DNA of 64,000 nt from Flavimaribacter sediminis (GCF_019492055.1 NZ_JAICBX010000001.1:930001-994000), one strand, 5' to 3'. Positions 1-9,284 are shown, counted from the stretch's first letter. Notes: generated by a model not told the origin, from the letters alone. Program-made: numbers and translations.

Positions 1-321
1 TACATGCACGACACACCGGCCAAGAGCCTTTTCGAAAAAGATATGCGCGCCTTCAGCCACGGATGTATCCGCTTGCATGATCCCCGCGCCATGGCTGCGG
101 CTGTGCTTGGCAAGTCTCGCGAACACGTCGCCGCTCAGATATCACAGGGCCGCAATCTGTCCGAAGAGGTGCCGGTCAAGATGCCGGTCTACATCTCCTA
201 TTTTACCGCCTGGCCGGATGACAGCGGTAAGGTCGGATATTTCGCTGACACTTATGAACGCGACAAGTATCTGGGCCGGGCTGTGGAGAAAACCGGCAAG
301 TCCCGCGCCGCCAACGGGTAA
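1..321 (+). CDS. L,D-transpeptidase (YkuD domain), 3' end only
   Basis: The reading frame is already open at base 1 and stops at 319-321, so only the last 106 codons are present. The segment carries the L,D-transpeptidase signature SHGCIRL, with the catalytic Cys codon at 64-66 and the upstream His of the same motif. Enzymes of this family make 3-3 cross-links in peptidoglycan or attach lipoproteins to it in the periplasm. The residues after the motif (VPVKMPVYISYFTAW) match the usual end of the larger, YcbB-like rhizobial members that have a 'YFTAW' strand. The N-terminal part, including any signal peptide and peptidoglycan-binding domain, lies outside the window. Confidence 0.85.
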   Translation, partial: YMHDTPAKSLFEKDMRAFSHGCIRLHDPRAMAAAVLGKSREHVAAQISQGRNLSEEVPVKMPVYISYFTAWPDDSGKVGYFADTYERDKYLGRAVEKTGKSRAANG

Positions 322-373
322 GATCAATGCAGATCGGTGGGGCGGCGTGAAGCGTCGGCTCCACCGGAGGCCA

Positions 374-628
374 TCATTCTGACGGGCTTTCGCCGGTCAG
401 AGCTTCTTCGGGCAGATTGAGCGCATTTGCGATGCGGCGAAGAAGTGTTTCATCTGTTTCCTCTCCGCTTTCAATTCTTGCGATATCGATGGTTGTCAGC
501 CCACAGGTCACCGCCAGATCATCAAGACTGTAGCCGAAGGACTCGCGCATGGATCTCACGGCGCTTCCGCGTGTCGTGGATGCGATTTCAGACGTTTCCG
601 AGGTTTTGATATCTGGTTTGACAGTCAT
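374..628 (-). CDS. Small XRE-type helix-turn-helix protein
   Basis: An 84-residue protein with a single Cro/CI-type HTH in its C-terminal two thirds: SLDDLAVTCGLTTIDIARIE forms helices 2-3, followed by the usual 'LLRRIANALNLPEEAL' helix. There is no second domain, so it is either a stand-alone repressor or a small DNA-binding modulator. I start at the ATG at 628 because the HTH fold needs nothing upstream and a weak purine-rich stretch (GAGAG) precedes it; an in-frame ATG at 727 would add 33 unconvincing residues. It is convergent with the L,D-transpeptidase gene. Its target is not visible. Confidence 0.7.
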   Translation of the reverse strand: MTVKPDIKTSETSEIASTTRGSAVRSMRESFGYSLDDLAVTCGLTTIDIARIESGEETDETLLRRIANALNLPEEALTGESPSE

Positions 629-909
629 GGGTAGCGTTCTCTCAATGTAATCGTGCAATCGAGACGAATAGATGGCTGCGATGCGGGAGGCCATACACGA
701 TACGCTACCTTTACGGAGCGGCCGCATGGCTGAAATTGTGAAACTTTTAGTCCGGTTTTCAGATTTTTACAACGCAGGATACAGGCGCATCCATTCGCTC
801 GGCCGGTAATAGGGCCTGTCGGCTTATATGGGCGGTCTGGCGCGAAAGAAAAGGTCTGTACGATTTTTGCATGATCGACGCCCGCGCCAGGTTGTTTTGG
901 TTCAGGCGC

Positions 910-1596
910 TTACGGCTTTTTTCTGTCCGCGGCGTCAACGAGCGTGTTGATCAGTTCCGGCGTCAGCAGATTGAAATGGTCGATGATATGATCAGCGCCC
1001 AATTGCTCGACCGGTATGTCGGTGTAACCGAACGTTACTGCGATCGAAGGAACGCGGGCCTCGCGAGCGGCGACGATATCATTTGACGAATCGCCGATCA
1101 TCACGGCTTTTTCGGCGCCGGACCTGCGGATCGTTTCCAGAATGTGTTCCGGATCGGGTTTGCGAACCGCGATGCTGTCGCCGCCGAGAATCGTCACGAA
1201 ACTACTCGTGATGCCAAGACGTTCGATCAGCCGCACCGCCAGATGTTCCAACTTGTTGGTGCAGATCGCCATCGGCATGCCCGCGTCACTCAATCGGGAC
1301 ATCGCGGCGTCGAGGCCGGGATAGAGAGCAGACTGACCCGGCATCGATTCTGCGTAGAACGCCAGAAAACGGTCGAACAGCGTTTCGAATTCCTCCGCAG
1401 TCACCGATCTTTCGCGCATTTCGAGAGCACGCTGGATCATGACCCTGGCGCCGCGACCAACGAGGAAGCTCATATCGTCATAGTGAACGGGTTCAACGCC
1501 GACAGGTTCGATCGCATGATTGAGGCTGGCCATCAGATCCGGGGCCGTATGGATGAGAGTGCCATCCAGATCGAAGATGACTAGCGGTTGCGTCAT
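910..1596 (-). CDS. gph: HAD-family phosphatase, phosphoglycolate phosphatase-like
   Basis: A 228-residue haloacid dehalogenase hydrolase. Motif I is FDLDGTLI with nucleophile Asp9 and acid/base Asp11. Motif II lies in 'MAICTNK', motif III is the Lys of 'VRKPDPEH' and motif IV is '[12 protein letters not shown]'. Length and cap position match phosphoglycolate phosphatase (Gph), which removes 2-phosphoglycolate formed during DNA repair or photorespiration; substrate assignment within HAD proteins is uncertain. The ATG at 1596 is chosen over the one at 1683 because motif I then sits at the usual distance from the N-terminus. It diverges from rpiA across 176 bp. Gph beside rpiA is, from memory, a common rhizobial arrangement. 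Confidence 0.85.
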   Translation of the reverse strand: MTQPLVIFDLDGTLIHTAPDLMASLNHAIEPVGVEPVHYDDMSFLVGRGARVMIQRALEMRERSVTAEEFETLFDRFLAFYAESMPGQSALYPGLDAAMSRLSDAGMPMAICTNKLEHLAVRLIERLGITSSFVTILGGDSIAVRKPDPEHILETIRRSGAEKAVMIGDSSNDIVAAREARVPSIAVTFGYTDIPVEQLGADHIIDHFNLLTPELINTLVDAADRKKP

Positions 1597-1772
1597 GGGA
1601 GTTTCCAGTTTGGGCAGGAATGGGTGGTTGGTTACGGCAGCGCGGCGGCGAAGGCAAGGCCTTACGCCTGTCATTTCATCCAACTCGACGGCTCAGGCGG
1701 TATAACGTCTTTGCTTGTCGACTTCGACGTGCTAACAGCCCGTCACGGTCAATGAAGGGGAGCGGATGGCGC

Positions 1773-2465
1773 ATGGATGCGCGCGCGCTGAAAATCGAGG
1801 CGGCGAAGGTCGCGCTGAGCTATGTCGAGGACGGCATGCGGCTTGGCATCGGAACAGGTTCTACGGCCGAGGAATTCCTCAATCTTCTTGCTGAAAAGGT
1901 CGATGGCGGGTTTCATGTGAAGGGCGTCCCCACGTCCGAGAAAACCGCCCATCTGTGCGTCCAGCTTGGTATTCCGCTTTATTCGCTCGACGAAATGCCG
2001 GAACTCGATCTGACGATCGACGGAACCGACGAAGTCGATGGCGATCTGCGATTGATCAAGGGTGGAGGAGGGGCATTGCTGCGAGAAAAGATCGTGGCGT
2101 GCGCGTCCAGCAAGATGATCGTCATAGCAGACGAAAGCAAGCAGGTCGAAACCCTCGGCGCGTTTCCGCTTCCTGTCGAAGCGATGCCTTTCGGGCTCGA
2201 AGCCACGCGCATGGCGATTGCCAAAGCAGCCGAAAAGCTCGGGTTGTCGGGCGAGATCGCGCTCCGTCAGGACCGGGACGGACCCTTCGAAACAGACGGT
2301 GGACACTATATACTCGATGCATCATTTGGCCGTATTCCGGATGCAGAAGCCCTTTCTGAGTCCTTGAACGCCATTCCGGGTGTCGTCGAGCACGGATTGT
2401 TTCTCAATATCGCGTCCGCTGCCATTATTGCCGGTTCCTCCGGCGTGCGGACTTTGACTGCCTAA
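1773..2465 (+). CDS. rpiA: Ribose-5-phosphate isomerase A
   Basis: A 230-residue RpiA that interconverts ribose 5-phosphate and ribulose 5-phosphate in the non-oxidative pentose phosphate pathway. The family signatures are all present: GIGTGST near residue 28 for phosphate binding, [11 protein letters not shown] with the catalytic Asp pair, and [12 protein letters not shown] with the catalytic Glu and Lys. The ATG at 1773 matches the family N-terminus (MDAR..KIEAAK) and is preceded by a purine-rich AAGGGGAG; longer in-frame extensions have no family counterpart. The next gene begins 14 bp after its stop, so the two are probably cotranscribed. Confidence 0.96.
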   Translation: MDARALKIEAAKVALSYVEDGMRLGIGTGSTAEEFLNLLAEKVDGGFHVKGVPTSEKTAHLCVQLGIPLYSLDEMPELDLTIDGTDEVDGDLRLIKGGGGALLREKIVACASSKMIVIADESKQVETLGAFPLPVEAMPFGLEATRMAIAKAAEKLGLSGEIALRQDRDGPFETDGGHYILDASFGRIPDAEALSESLNAIPGVVEHGLFLNIASAAIIAGSSGVRTLTA

Positions 2466-2479
2466 AGAGATCAGGAGTT

Positions 2480-3043
2480 ATGAACACAATGAACACGGCT
2501 ACGGGAATTCGCCAACTGAAATTCGCCCTTTGCGGGGCTATGGCGCTGGGGCTGGCCGCGCCGGCCTTCGCGCAGGAACCTTCTGCAGAGCACATCGCCG
2601 CCGCCCGCGAGGCGATCAGGGCGCTCGGCGCGACGCAACAGTTTGATGCGATCCTTCCCAATGCGGCCCAGGGCCTCAAGGCGAGCCTGATCCAGACTGC
2701 GCCCAACATGCAGGACATCATCGCGGCGACTGTCGATGAGACGGCGATCAGCATGGTTGGTCGCCGCGCTGACCTCGAGAGGGAAGCGGCTTCGATTTAC
2801 GCGAAGAATTTCTCGATCGAGGATCTGAACGCGATCACCCAATTCTACCAGAGCCCGGCCGGCGAGCAGTTGCTGGAAACCGGGCCGCTTGTCACCCGCG
2901 AATTGCTGCGCGCGGCTGAAGTCTGGTCGAATGGCATTTCCCGCGATCTGACGATCCAGACCGAAGAGACATTGCGCGCTCGTCTCGGCGAAGCTCCGTC
3001 TGCGCAAACGCCTGAAACGGATGGCGAATCCGACGGAAACTGA
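2480..3043 (+). CDS. Secreted DUF2059 protein
   Basis: A 187-residue protein with a clear Sec signal peptide (hydrophobic segment LCGAMALGLAAPAFA, cleavage expected before QEPS near residue 32). The mature part holds the DUF2059 helical domain, recognisable from 'YAKNFSIEDLNAITQFYQSPAG', a pattern shared by small periplasmic proteins of unknown function in alphaproteobacteria. The tail is acidic and Ser/Thr/Asp-rich. It follows rpiA by 14 bp and precedes gor by 111 bp; this rpiA-DUF2059-gor order is one I recall from other Rhizobiales. No biochemical role is established. Confidence 0.85.
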   Translation: MNTMNTATGIRQLKFALCGAMALGLAAPAFAQEPSAEHIAAAREAIRALGATQQFDAILPNAAQGLKASLIQTAPNMQDIIAATVDETAISMVGRRADLEREAASIYAKNFSIEDLNAITQFYQSPAGEQLLETGPLVTRELLRAAEVWSNGISRDLTIQTEETLRARLGEAPSAQTPETDGESDGN

Positions 3044-3154
3044 CAGCCCTCCGGTTTTTCTTCGGTTGCGGCTTCAGCAATGAACAGGCGGCGTCGGGCG
3101 TTTTTTGACGCCCCGCCGCTTGACCGCGTTTTCCCATCGACAGGAATGTGAACC

Positions 3155-4546
3155 ATGTCTGACTACGATTATGATTTCTTCGTGATCGGCGGCGGCTCGG
3201 GCGGCGTCAGGGCCGCAAGGCTTGCCGCGTCGATGGGCAAGAAAGTCGGCGTCGCGGAAGAGTTTCGTTATGGCGGAACCTGTGTCATCCGCGGCTGCGT
3301 TCCGAAGAAACTCTTTGTCTACGCGTCCCAGTTCATTGAACATTTCGAGGACGCGCACGGTTATGGCTGGTCGGTTGGCGAGACCCGGTTCGACTGGAAA
3401 GAACTGGTCGCCAACAAGGACAAGGAAATCACCCGCCTCGAAGCGGCCTACCGCAAGGGCCTCAGCAACGCCGGCGCCGAGATCTTCGACAGTCGCGCCG
3501 AATTGGTCGACGACCACCGCATCCGCATCGTCTCCAGCGGCAAGACAGTGACCGCCGAAAAAATCCTTCTGGCGACAGGCGGGCGACCCGACGACAGCCA
3601 CGCGATCAACGGCGGAGAACTGGCGATCACCTCCAACGAGGCTTTTCATCTTGAGCGGCTTCCGAAGTCCATTCTGATCGCCGGCGGCGGCTATATAGCG
3701 GTCGAGTTTGCGAACATCTTCCATGGTCTCGGGGTCGAGACGACGCTGATCTATCGCGGTCGGGAAATTCTGAAGAATTTTGACATGGACATGCGCCGCA
3801 CGTTGCACGCCACGATGGAGGAAAAGGGTATCCGTATCCTCTGCGGAGAGGTGATCGACCGCATTACGCGCTCCGCCGACGAGCGGCTTGACGTGATCAC
3901 CTCGGGCGATCGCAACCTGAAGGTTGACGAGGTCATGCTGGCGCTCGGGCGCACGCCGAATACGGATGGTCTTGGGCTCGAAGCGGCTGGCGTTGCAACA
4001 GACGGCAAGGGCGCGATTGTCGTCGACGAATATATGCGCACGAATGTCGATCATATCTTCGCCGTCGGCGATGTGACCGACCGGGTTCAGCTGACGCCGG
4101 TTGCGATCCACGAATCCATGTGTGTCATCGAGACATTGTTCCGGGACAATCCGACCCGTCCGGATCACGATACGATTGCAACGGCGGTCTTTTCCCAGCC
4201 GGAGATCGGCACAGTCGGACTGACTGAAGACGAGGCGACAGAGAAGCTTGGCGAGGTCGAAATCTATCGCGCGGTCTTCCGCCCGATGAAACACACCTTG
4301 TCAGGCCGGCAGGAGAAGATGGTCATGAAGCTGGTGGTTGATGGTCAGAACCGGAAGGTTATCGGCGCCCATATTCTCGGACCTGACGCCGGCGAGATGG
4401 CGCAATTGCTCGCCATACCGATCAAGGCGGGCTGCAGCAAGGAAGATTTCGATCGCACCATGGCTGTTCATCCGACCGCCGCGGAAGAACTCGTCACGAT
4501 GTACAGCCCAACCTACCGGATCAAGGACGGCGTCCGGGTAGATTGA
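3155..4546 (+). CDS. gor: Glutathione-disulfide reductase
   Basis: A 463-residue pyridine nucleotide-disulfide oxidoreductase that regenerates reduced glutathione with NADPH in the cytoplasm. The FAD-binding GGGSGG is at residues 12-17, the redox-active pair Cys43/Cys48 lies in GGTCVIRGCVPKK, the second Rossmann motif is GGGYIAVEFA, and the C-terminal interface has HPTAAEEL with the catalytic His and Glu. Arg in 'IYRGREIL' supports NADPH preference. The ATG at 3155 follows an AGGAATG purine stretch. It ends 6 bp from the stop of the convergent hydrolase gene. A gamma-glutamylcyclotransferase-like gene lies 1.1 kb downstream, giving a small glutathione neighbourhood. Confidence 0.95.
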   Translation: MSDYDYDFFVIGGGSGGVRAARLAASMGKKVGVAEEFRYGGTCVIRGCVPKKLFVYASQFIEHFEDAHGYGWSVGETRFDWKELVANKDKEITRLEAAYRKGLSNAGAEIFDSRAELVDDHRIRIVSSGKTVTAEKILLATGGRPDDSHAINGGELAITSNEAFHLERLPKSILIAGGGYIAVEFANIFHGLGVETTLIYRGREILKNFDMDMRRTLHATMEEKGIRILCGEVIDRITRSADERLDVITSGDRNLKVDEVMLALGRTPNTDGLGLEAAGVATDGKGAIVVDEYMRTNVDHIFAVGDVTDRVQLTPVAIHESMCVIETLFRDNPTRPDHDTIATAVFSQPEIGTVGLTEDEATEKLGEVEIYRAVFRPMKHTLSGRQEKMVMKLVVDGQNRKVIGAHILGPDAGEMAQLLAIPIKAGCSKEDFDRTMAVHPTAAEELVTMYSPTYRIKDGVRVD

Positions 4547-4552
4547 CCAACG

Positions 4553-5512
4553 CTATCGCGAAGCCGTCATGACCGGTTCGTGGCTCAATACCCAGTTCAT
4601 GATATCCGGCCACAGCGTTTCCCTGAAACGCGAACGGAAAAAGCCGAGATGACCGATCTTCGGTTCTTTGGTCATGTCCGGCGATAGCCAGACCTCGCTG
4701 ATATCCGCATTGGAATAATGTTTGAGAAGTCCACGGACGGCGCGCGGCGTGCCCCACTGGTCGTCTGTCATGCCGACGGATAGGAGGGGAATTGTGACGG
4801 TGGCGTATCCCTCCCGTGCGCCGACTTGCGGATCGTCGAAGAAATACTCATGGTGATTGCACCATCGGGTCCAGTCCTGGAACACCGAAGAGGGGATGCT
4901 CTCGCCCAGTCCCATGAAGGGCATGGTGCGTCCGAAGAAAGCCGTGACAGGCAGGCCGACCAAATTCATGCTGATCAGGTTTTGCCAGGGCGTGTCGGTG
5001 CCCCGCCAGTATCCTGAAAGGCTCGCCACCAGGCAGTAGCGGCTGAAGCGCTGCGGGTCGCCACAAATGCCCAGCGCCTGACCGCCGAAGGATTGCCCGA
5101 CGCCGACCATTTCGTGGCCGGGGGCTTCCTGATCGAGCCGCCGCATCGCAGCCGCCATGTCCTGTATCGCCCAGTCGCGCATGTTGATGCGCTGCGTCCA
5201 GCCCTTGGGCCTTGGCGATTGCGGGGTGCCGCGATAGTCGTAGGTCAGCACGGCGCGACTGCCGTTCTCGATCAGGGCTCGGGCAAAGGCCGCGTAAAAT
5301 CCGCGCGGAGCGCCCGTTGCAGACGATATCAGCACGGACGGTTTCGAGTTCTCTCCGCTCTCTGCGGTAAAAAGAGTTCCGGTCAGCGGAAATCCGTCAT
5401 CGCATTCGAATGTGACGATGGTCTCTCTCACCGGAGGTTCGCCGGCCATTGCTGCTGCCGGCGCAGTGATGCTTTCCTGTTGTGAAACAATCGCTTCCTG
5501 TCCGGGGTTCAT
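4553..5512 (-). CDS. Alpha/beta hydrolase, serine-aminopeptidase-like
   Basis: A 319-residue alpha/beta hydrolase. After a polar N-terminal extension of about 30 residues comes a beta-strand pair ('ETIVTFECDDGFPLTGTLF'), an oxyanion region 'SSATGAPRGFYAAFARAL' and the nucleophile elbow GQSFGG, with a C-terminal His in 'IGHLGFF'. This pattern matches predicted esterases of the Hydrolase_4/YheT-like kind rather than lipases with a signal peptide; it is cytoplasmic by sequence. The start codon has no strong ribosome site. The divergent neighbour is the cyclotransferase-like gene, and a palindrome at 5579-5594 lies between them. Substrate unknown. Confidence 0.8.
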   Translation of the reverse strand: MNPGQEAIVSQQESITAPAAAMAGEPPVRETIVTFECDDGFPLTGTLFTAESGENSKPSVLISSATGAPRGFYAAFARALIENGSRAVLTYDYRGTPQSPRPKGWTQRINMRDWAIQDMAAAMRRLDQEAPGHEMVGVGQSFGGQALGICGDPQRFSRYCLVASLSGYWRGTDTPWQNLISMNLVGLPVTAFFGRTMPFMGLGESIPSSVFQDWTRWCNHHEYFFDDPQVGAREGYATVTIPLLSVGMTDDQWGTPRAVRGLLKHYSNADISEVWLSPDMTKEPKIGHLGFFRSRFRETLWPDIMNWVLSHEPVMTASR

Positions 5513-5578
5513 AGTCAGAATCCGTTTTCCATCAAGATTGAAAATTGTTGTCGATCACGTTTGCCGCGAACTCTAGCA

Positions 5579-5594
5579 TTGACGTTTACGTCAA
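5579..5594. promoter_or_regulatory. Perfect 16-bp inverted repeat between divergent genes, candidate operator
   Basis: TTGACGTTTACGTCAA has 7-bp perfect arms around a 2-bp centre and lies 67 bp upstream of the hydrolase start and 62 bp upstream of the chosen cyclotransferase start. Its first six bases also read as a -35 hexamer. Size, symmetry and the ACGTxxACGT-like core resemble operators of MerR-family regulators such as LiuR, recalled from comparative genomics and not checked here. No regulator gene is adjacent. Confidence 0.55.
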
Positions 5595-5655
5595 AGTCAA
5601 TACGGAAGGATATTCCTGTTGTGAAAAATACAATGTGGCTGTAGCAGATGCTCCC

Positions 5656-6309
5656 ATGACTGCTGAGCAATCCCCTGTGACCGATATGAATGAATTGCGG
5701 GAACTCGCCGAGGAGGGGCGTCTTGTCGCCTATTTCGGCTACGGATCGCTAGTCAACCGGCGAACCCTGAGGACGGCGTTTCTCGGCGCGTCCGCGGCGC
5801 GCGTAACGGGCTGGCGGCGATGCTGGCGTCCGCGTGATCCCGAACTGGCCGCTCTCGGCCACGACGCGTCGTTGCTGAGCGCGCGACCGCAGGAAGGCTT
5901 CGTGGTGGAAGGTCTCGTCGTCTATGATCGGCTCGACCACCTGCCTGAGGTGGACAGGCGGGAGACCGGCTACAACCGCGTCAGCGTGGCGCCGGATCGC
6001 CTTGATTTCGTTGGCGGCGCGCTTGCCGACTGTCCGGTCTATATCTACGAGGCGAAGACAAACGATGCGGTTGATGATCCGGGCCACCCCATCCTGCAGT
6101 CCTATCTTGACGCGGTATTGCAGGGATTTCTCGTCGAATTCGGCGAGGCGGGCGTACGCGGCTTTGTCGAGAATACGCTCGGTTTCGAGCGGCCGGTGCA
6201 GAGAGACAGAAAAAGTCCGATCTATCCGCGTTCGGTTGAATTGTCCGCCGCCGAGACGGACTTGTTCGACGGATTGCTGCTTCGGCGCGGCGTAACCTGG
6301 CTGGATTGA
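5656..6309 (+). CDS. Gamma-glutamylcyclotransferase-like protein
   Basis: A 217-residue protein with the cyclotransferase fold signature: FGYGSL at residues 27-32, which binds the gamma-glutamyl moiety, and the likely catalytic Glu103 in 'DRRETGYNR'. Proteins of this fold release 5-oxoproline from gamma-glutamyl peptides; ChaC-type members degrade glutathione. The sequence is closer to the generic GGCT-like superfamily than to canonical ChaC, so the substrate is not certain. I start at the ATG at 5656; an in-frame ATG at 5545 would translate through the 5579-5594 palindrome and has no conserved sequence. The neighbouring gor gene supports a role in glutathione turnover. Confidence 0.8.
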   Translation: MTAEQSPVTDMNELRELAEEGRLVAYFGYGSLVNRRTLRTAFLGASAARVTGWRRCWRPRDPELAALGHDASLLSARPQEGFVVEGLVVYDRLDHLPEVDRRETGYNRVSVAPDRLDFVGGALADCPVYIYEAKTNDAVDDPGHPILQSYLDAVLQGFLVEFGEAGVRGFVENTLGFERPVQRDRKSPIYPRSVELSAAETDLFDGLLLRRGVTWLD

Positions 6310-6363
6310 CGGTCCCGATTTGGCCGTCTTGCCGCATTATCACGTGGCGAGGCGATATTGGCT

Positions 6364-6383
6364 GGCAATAGCCGGCAATAGCC
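6364..6383. repeat. 10-bp tandem duplication upstream of DAHP synthase
   Basis: The decamer GGCAATAGCC occurs twice head to tail in the 133-bp leader before the DAHP synthase gene. It may be a chance slippage product or part of the promoter; no function is evident. Confidence 0.6.
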
Positions 6384-6442
6384 GTTATAAGCGCGCCTCT
6401 GAGACGAAAGGGCCTCGCAAAAACAACGGACAGGTGAGTGAT

Positions 6443-7819
6443 ATGGCACAAAAATGGACACCGGACAGCTGGCGCAGCAAGCCGATTCTCCAGGTGCCGG
6501 ATTTTCCGGACAGCGCAGAATTGGAAAAGACCGAGGCGCGTCTCGCAACCTATCCGCCGCTCGTTTTTGCAGGTGAAGCCCGCAAGCTCAAGTCGATGCT
6601 CGCCGACGTGGCCAACGGCAACGGTTTCCTGCTTCAGGGCGGCGATTGCGCGGAGAGTTTCGCCGAACACGGCGCGGACAATATTCGTGACTTCTTTCGC
6701 GTGTTCCTGCAGATGGCGGTCGTGCTGACCTTCGGTTCGCAGCAGCCCGTGGTCAAGGTCGGACGCATCGCCGGCCAGTTCGCAAAGCCGCGCTCTTCGA
6801 ATACCGAAACGATAGACGGCGTTGAACTGCCGAGCTATCGCGGCGACATCATCAACGGCATCGAGTTTGACGAAGGGTCTCGTATTCCCGATCCGCAGAG
6901 ACAGGACATGGTCTACCGCCAGTCGGCGGCGACGCTCAACCTGCTGAGAGCCTTCGCGCAGGGCGGTTACGCCAATCTGGAGAACGTGCATCAGTGGATG
7001 CTCGGTTTCGTCAAGGACAGCCCGCAGGCAGAGCGTTACCGCAAGCTGGCGGACCGCATTTCCGAAACCATGGATTTCATGAAGGCGATCGGCATTTCCG
7101 CCGAGAACCATCCAAGTTTGCGTGAGACCGATTTCTTCACCAGTCACGAGGCTCTGCTTCTGGGATACGAGGAGGCGCTGACGCGCACCGACTCCACGTC
7201 GGGCGACTGGTACGCGACTTCCGGACACATGATCTGGATCGGCGACCGCACGCGCCAGCCGGACCACGCCCACGTCGAATATTGCCGCGGCGTGAAGAAT
7301 CCGCTCGGTCTCAAATGCGGCCCCAGCATGACGCCGGAAGGACTGCTTGAGCTGATCGATCTTCTCAACCCGCAGAACGAGGCCGGCCGGCTCACGCTGA
7401 TCGCCCGTTTCGGACATGACAAGGTGGCGGAACACCTTCCGAAGCTGATCCGCGCCGTGGAGCGGGAAGGCAAGAAGGTCGTCTGGTCCTGCGATCCGAT
7501 GCATGGCAACACGATTACGCTGAACAGCTACAAGACCCGCCCGTTCGAGCGTGTTCTGTCGGAAGTCGAGAGCTTTTTTCAGATCCATCGTTCGGAAGGC
7601 ACGCATCCGGGCGGCATCCATATCGAGATGACGGGCAAGAACGTCACCGAATGCACCGGCGGCGCGCGCGCGGTGTCCGCCGAAAATCTCTCCGATCGGT
7701 ACCATACGCATTGCGATCCGCGGCTCAACGCCGACCAGTCGCTTGAACTCGCCTTCCTGGTGGCCGAGCTTCTCAAGGGCGGGCGCGATCAGGACATGCG
7801 CGCCGCCGCCAACGGCTGA
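6443..7819 (+). CDS. Class II 3-deoxy-7-phosphoheptulonate (DAHP) synthase
   Basis: A 458-residue plant-type (class II) DAHP synthase, the first committed enzyme of the shikimate pathway, condensing phosphoenolpyruvate and erythrose 4-phosphate. The family begins with 'W.P.SWR.KPI.Q.P', seen here directly after the ATG at 6443. Metal-binding Cys lies in [11 protein letters not shown]-binding residues in '[14 protein letters not shown]', the metal His in CDPMHGNT and the metal Glu in '[16 protein letters not shown]'. The start is preceded by GGTGAGTG. A strong hairpin follows at 7829, so the gene is probably monocistronic. Class II enzymes replace the AroFGH type in many alphaproteobacteria. 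Confidence 0.95.
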   Translation: MAQKWTPDSWRSKPILQVPDFPDSAELEKTEARLATYPPLVFAGEARKLKSMLADVANGNGFLLQGGDCAESFAEHGADNIRDFFRVFLQMAVVLTFGSQQPVVKVGRIAGQFAKPRSSNTETIDGVELPSYRGDIINGIEFDEGSRIPDPQRQDMVYRQSAATLNLLRAFAQGGYANLENVHQWMLGFVKDSPQAERYRKLADRISETMDFMKAIGISAENHPSLRETDFFTSHEALLLGYEEALTRTDSTSGDWYATSGHMIWIGDRTRQPDHAHVEYCRGVKNPLGLKCGPSMTPEGLLELIDLLNPQNEAGRLTLIARFGHDKVAEHLPKLIRAVEREGKKVVWSCDPMHGNTITLNSYKTRPFERVLSEVESFFQIHRSEGTHPGGIHIEMTGKNVTECTGGARAVSAENLSDRYHTHCDPRLNADQSLELAFLVAELLKGGRDQDMRAAANG

Positions 7820-7828
7820 TTGATCCCG

Positions 7829-7855
7829 CGAAAGGGGATTTGGTCCCCTTTCGTT
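7829..7855 (+). terminator. Intrinsic terminator after DAHP synthase
   Basis: Perfect 10-bp stem (7829-7838 with 7844-7853), 5-base loop, 10 bp after the stop codon. The following T run is short (TT), so efficiency is uncertain. Confidence 0.7.
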
Positions 7856-7954
7856 CCGTATCCATCAAATTCGTTGAATGGCAATTCAAAAGAACTGCTT
7901 TGCATCAACGCGCGCCTGAGCCGATAACCGGATGAGTTTGGCGAGAGGCGCAGC

Positions 7955-8338
7955 ATGGAAACACATCAGGGATCCTGTCTTTGCGGGTCTGTTCGTTACA
8001 CCACGCAAGGCCCTTTGCGCGGCGTTTCGGTGTGTCATTGCTCGCAGTGTCGCAAACAGTCCGGCCACGTATACGCCACTGTCAGCGTTTCCGAAGAGGC
8101 TCTGAGCGTCGAAGGCGCGTCAAACCTGACCTGGTTTCGGTCGTCGGAGAATGCGAAACGCGGATTCTGCCGGGTCTGCGGCTCGGCTCTCTTCTGGAAG
8201 CATGACGATGAAAATCAGGTGTCGATTCTCGCCGGTTCGCTCGAAGGCGCAACCGGACTGTCGATCAGCCGCCACATCTACTGCGCTGACAAGGGCGACT
8301 ACTACGAGATCGATGACGACAAGCCGCAGGTTCCGTAG
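7955..8338 (+). CDS. GFA-family (CENP-V fold) zinc protein
   Basis: A 127-residue protein of the glutathione-dependent formaldehyde-activating (GFA) family. The zinc-binding cysteines are visible: Cys8/Cys10 in GSCLCGSVRY, Cys27/Cys29/Cys32 in VCHCSQCRK and a CRVCGS pair near residue 75. The original enzyme Gfa binds glutathione and formaldehyde, but most family members have no proven activity, so the name should not be read as function. It stands alone between the DAHP synthase terminator and the dioxygenase gene. Confidence 0.88.
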   Translation: METHQGSCLCGSVRYTTQGPLRGVSVCHCSQCRKQSGHVYATVSVSEEALSVEGASNLTWFRSSENAKRGFCRVCGSALFWKHDDENQVSILAGSLEGATGLSISRHIYCADKGDYYEIDDDKPQVP

Positions 8339-8445
8339 GCGCTCATCGGCTCCGTGTTCACAAAAGCTGAATGATGTGTCGCGCATTCCTGTCATGGCCT
8401 CACCGGGCATCCACGCTATGTCACGACGGGAAAGGACTTCCCGTC

Positions 8446-9240
8446 ATGGCTTCCATACCGTCGCTGTTTTTGTCCCACGGGGCGCCCGATACGGTTATCG
8501 CGGACACGAAGGCGCGGGCGTTTCTTGCAAGTTACTCGGCGTCCCTGCCGCGCCCGGAGGCGATCGTCGTTGTCAGCGCGCATTTTGAAGCAGGCGGCGT
8601 CGCCATATCCGGTGACGAACGGCCGGTGACTATCCATGATTTTGGAGGCTTCGCGCCGGAGCTTCACGAAATCCGGTATCCTGCGCCTGGCTCGCCGGAT
8701 CTCGCCAGGGAGATTGCAGAACTCCTGCTGGCCGAAGGCATGGCCGCCGGCGTCATCCGGGATCGCGGCTTCGACCACGGCGTGTGGACGCCATTGCTGC
8801 TGATGTATCCGGCCGCCGATATTCCGGTCGTCCAGGTTTCCGTCGACCCGCACGCCGGGCCGGATCATCATTATTGCCTCGGGCTTGCGCTCTCGCCGCT
8901 GCGGACAAGAAACATCCTGGTCATCGGTTCTGGCTCCTTCACCCACAATCTGCGCAAGGCCTTCGCCGCAATGCGAACCGGAGAGAGGTTCTGCGAACCG
9001 AAAGACTGGGTCATGCAATTCATCCTGTGGATGGAGGAGAAACTCGCTGCACAAGATATCGACGCGCTTCTCGATTACCGCCGCCAGGCGCCGTTCAGCG
9101 TAAAAAACCATCCGACTGAAGAGCATCTCATGCCGCTCTACGCGGCCATCGGGGCAGGCGGCGCGAAGTGGTCGGCGACCAAAATCCACAGCTCAACGGA
9201 ATTCGGCGTCTTGTCGATGGATGCCTATGCGTTCACCTGA
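8446..9240 (+). CDS. LigB-type extradiol dioxygenase (DODA/YgiD-like)
   Basis: A 264-residue class III extradiol ring-cleavage dioxygenase. Candidate metal ligands are His in FLSHGAPD, His in VVSAHFE, His in 'RGFDHGVWTP' and His in 'GSGSFTHNL'. The length and 'SHGAP' start match the single-subunit 4,5-DOPA dioxygenase/YgiD group, which binds zinc or iron and opens catechol-type rings; the natural bacterial substrate is usually unknown. The ATG at 8446 has a good ribosome site (AAAGGA, 8 bp upstream). dgkA starts 44 bp after its stop. Confidence 0.88.
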   Translation: MASIPSLFLSHGAPDTVIADTKARAFLASYSASLPRPEAIVVVSAHFEAGGVAISGDERPVTIHDFGGFAPELHEIRYPAPGSPDLAREIAELLLAEGMAAGVIRDRGFDHGVWTPLLLMYPAADIPVVQVSVDPHAGPDHHYCLGLALSPLRTRNILVIGSGSFTHNLRKAFAAMRTGERFCEPKDWVMQFILWMEEKLAAQDIDALLDYRRQAPFSVKNHPTEEHLMPLYAAIGAGGAKWSATKIHSSTEFGVLSMDAYAFT

Positions 9241-9284
9241 TAGCGTCAGGCCTCAATGCATCGTATCGTCAGAGCGCATTCCTC

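Noticed and set aside
3087-3119. Imperfect GC hairpin between the DUF2059 gene and gor
   Set aside because: The stem is mismatched and the T run is in the loop rather than after the stem, so it is not a convincing terminator.
5545-5655. N-terminal extension of the cyclotransferase-like gene to the ATG at 5545
   Set aside because: It would place the 16-bp palindrome inside the coding region and adds 37 residues without family counterpart.
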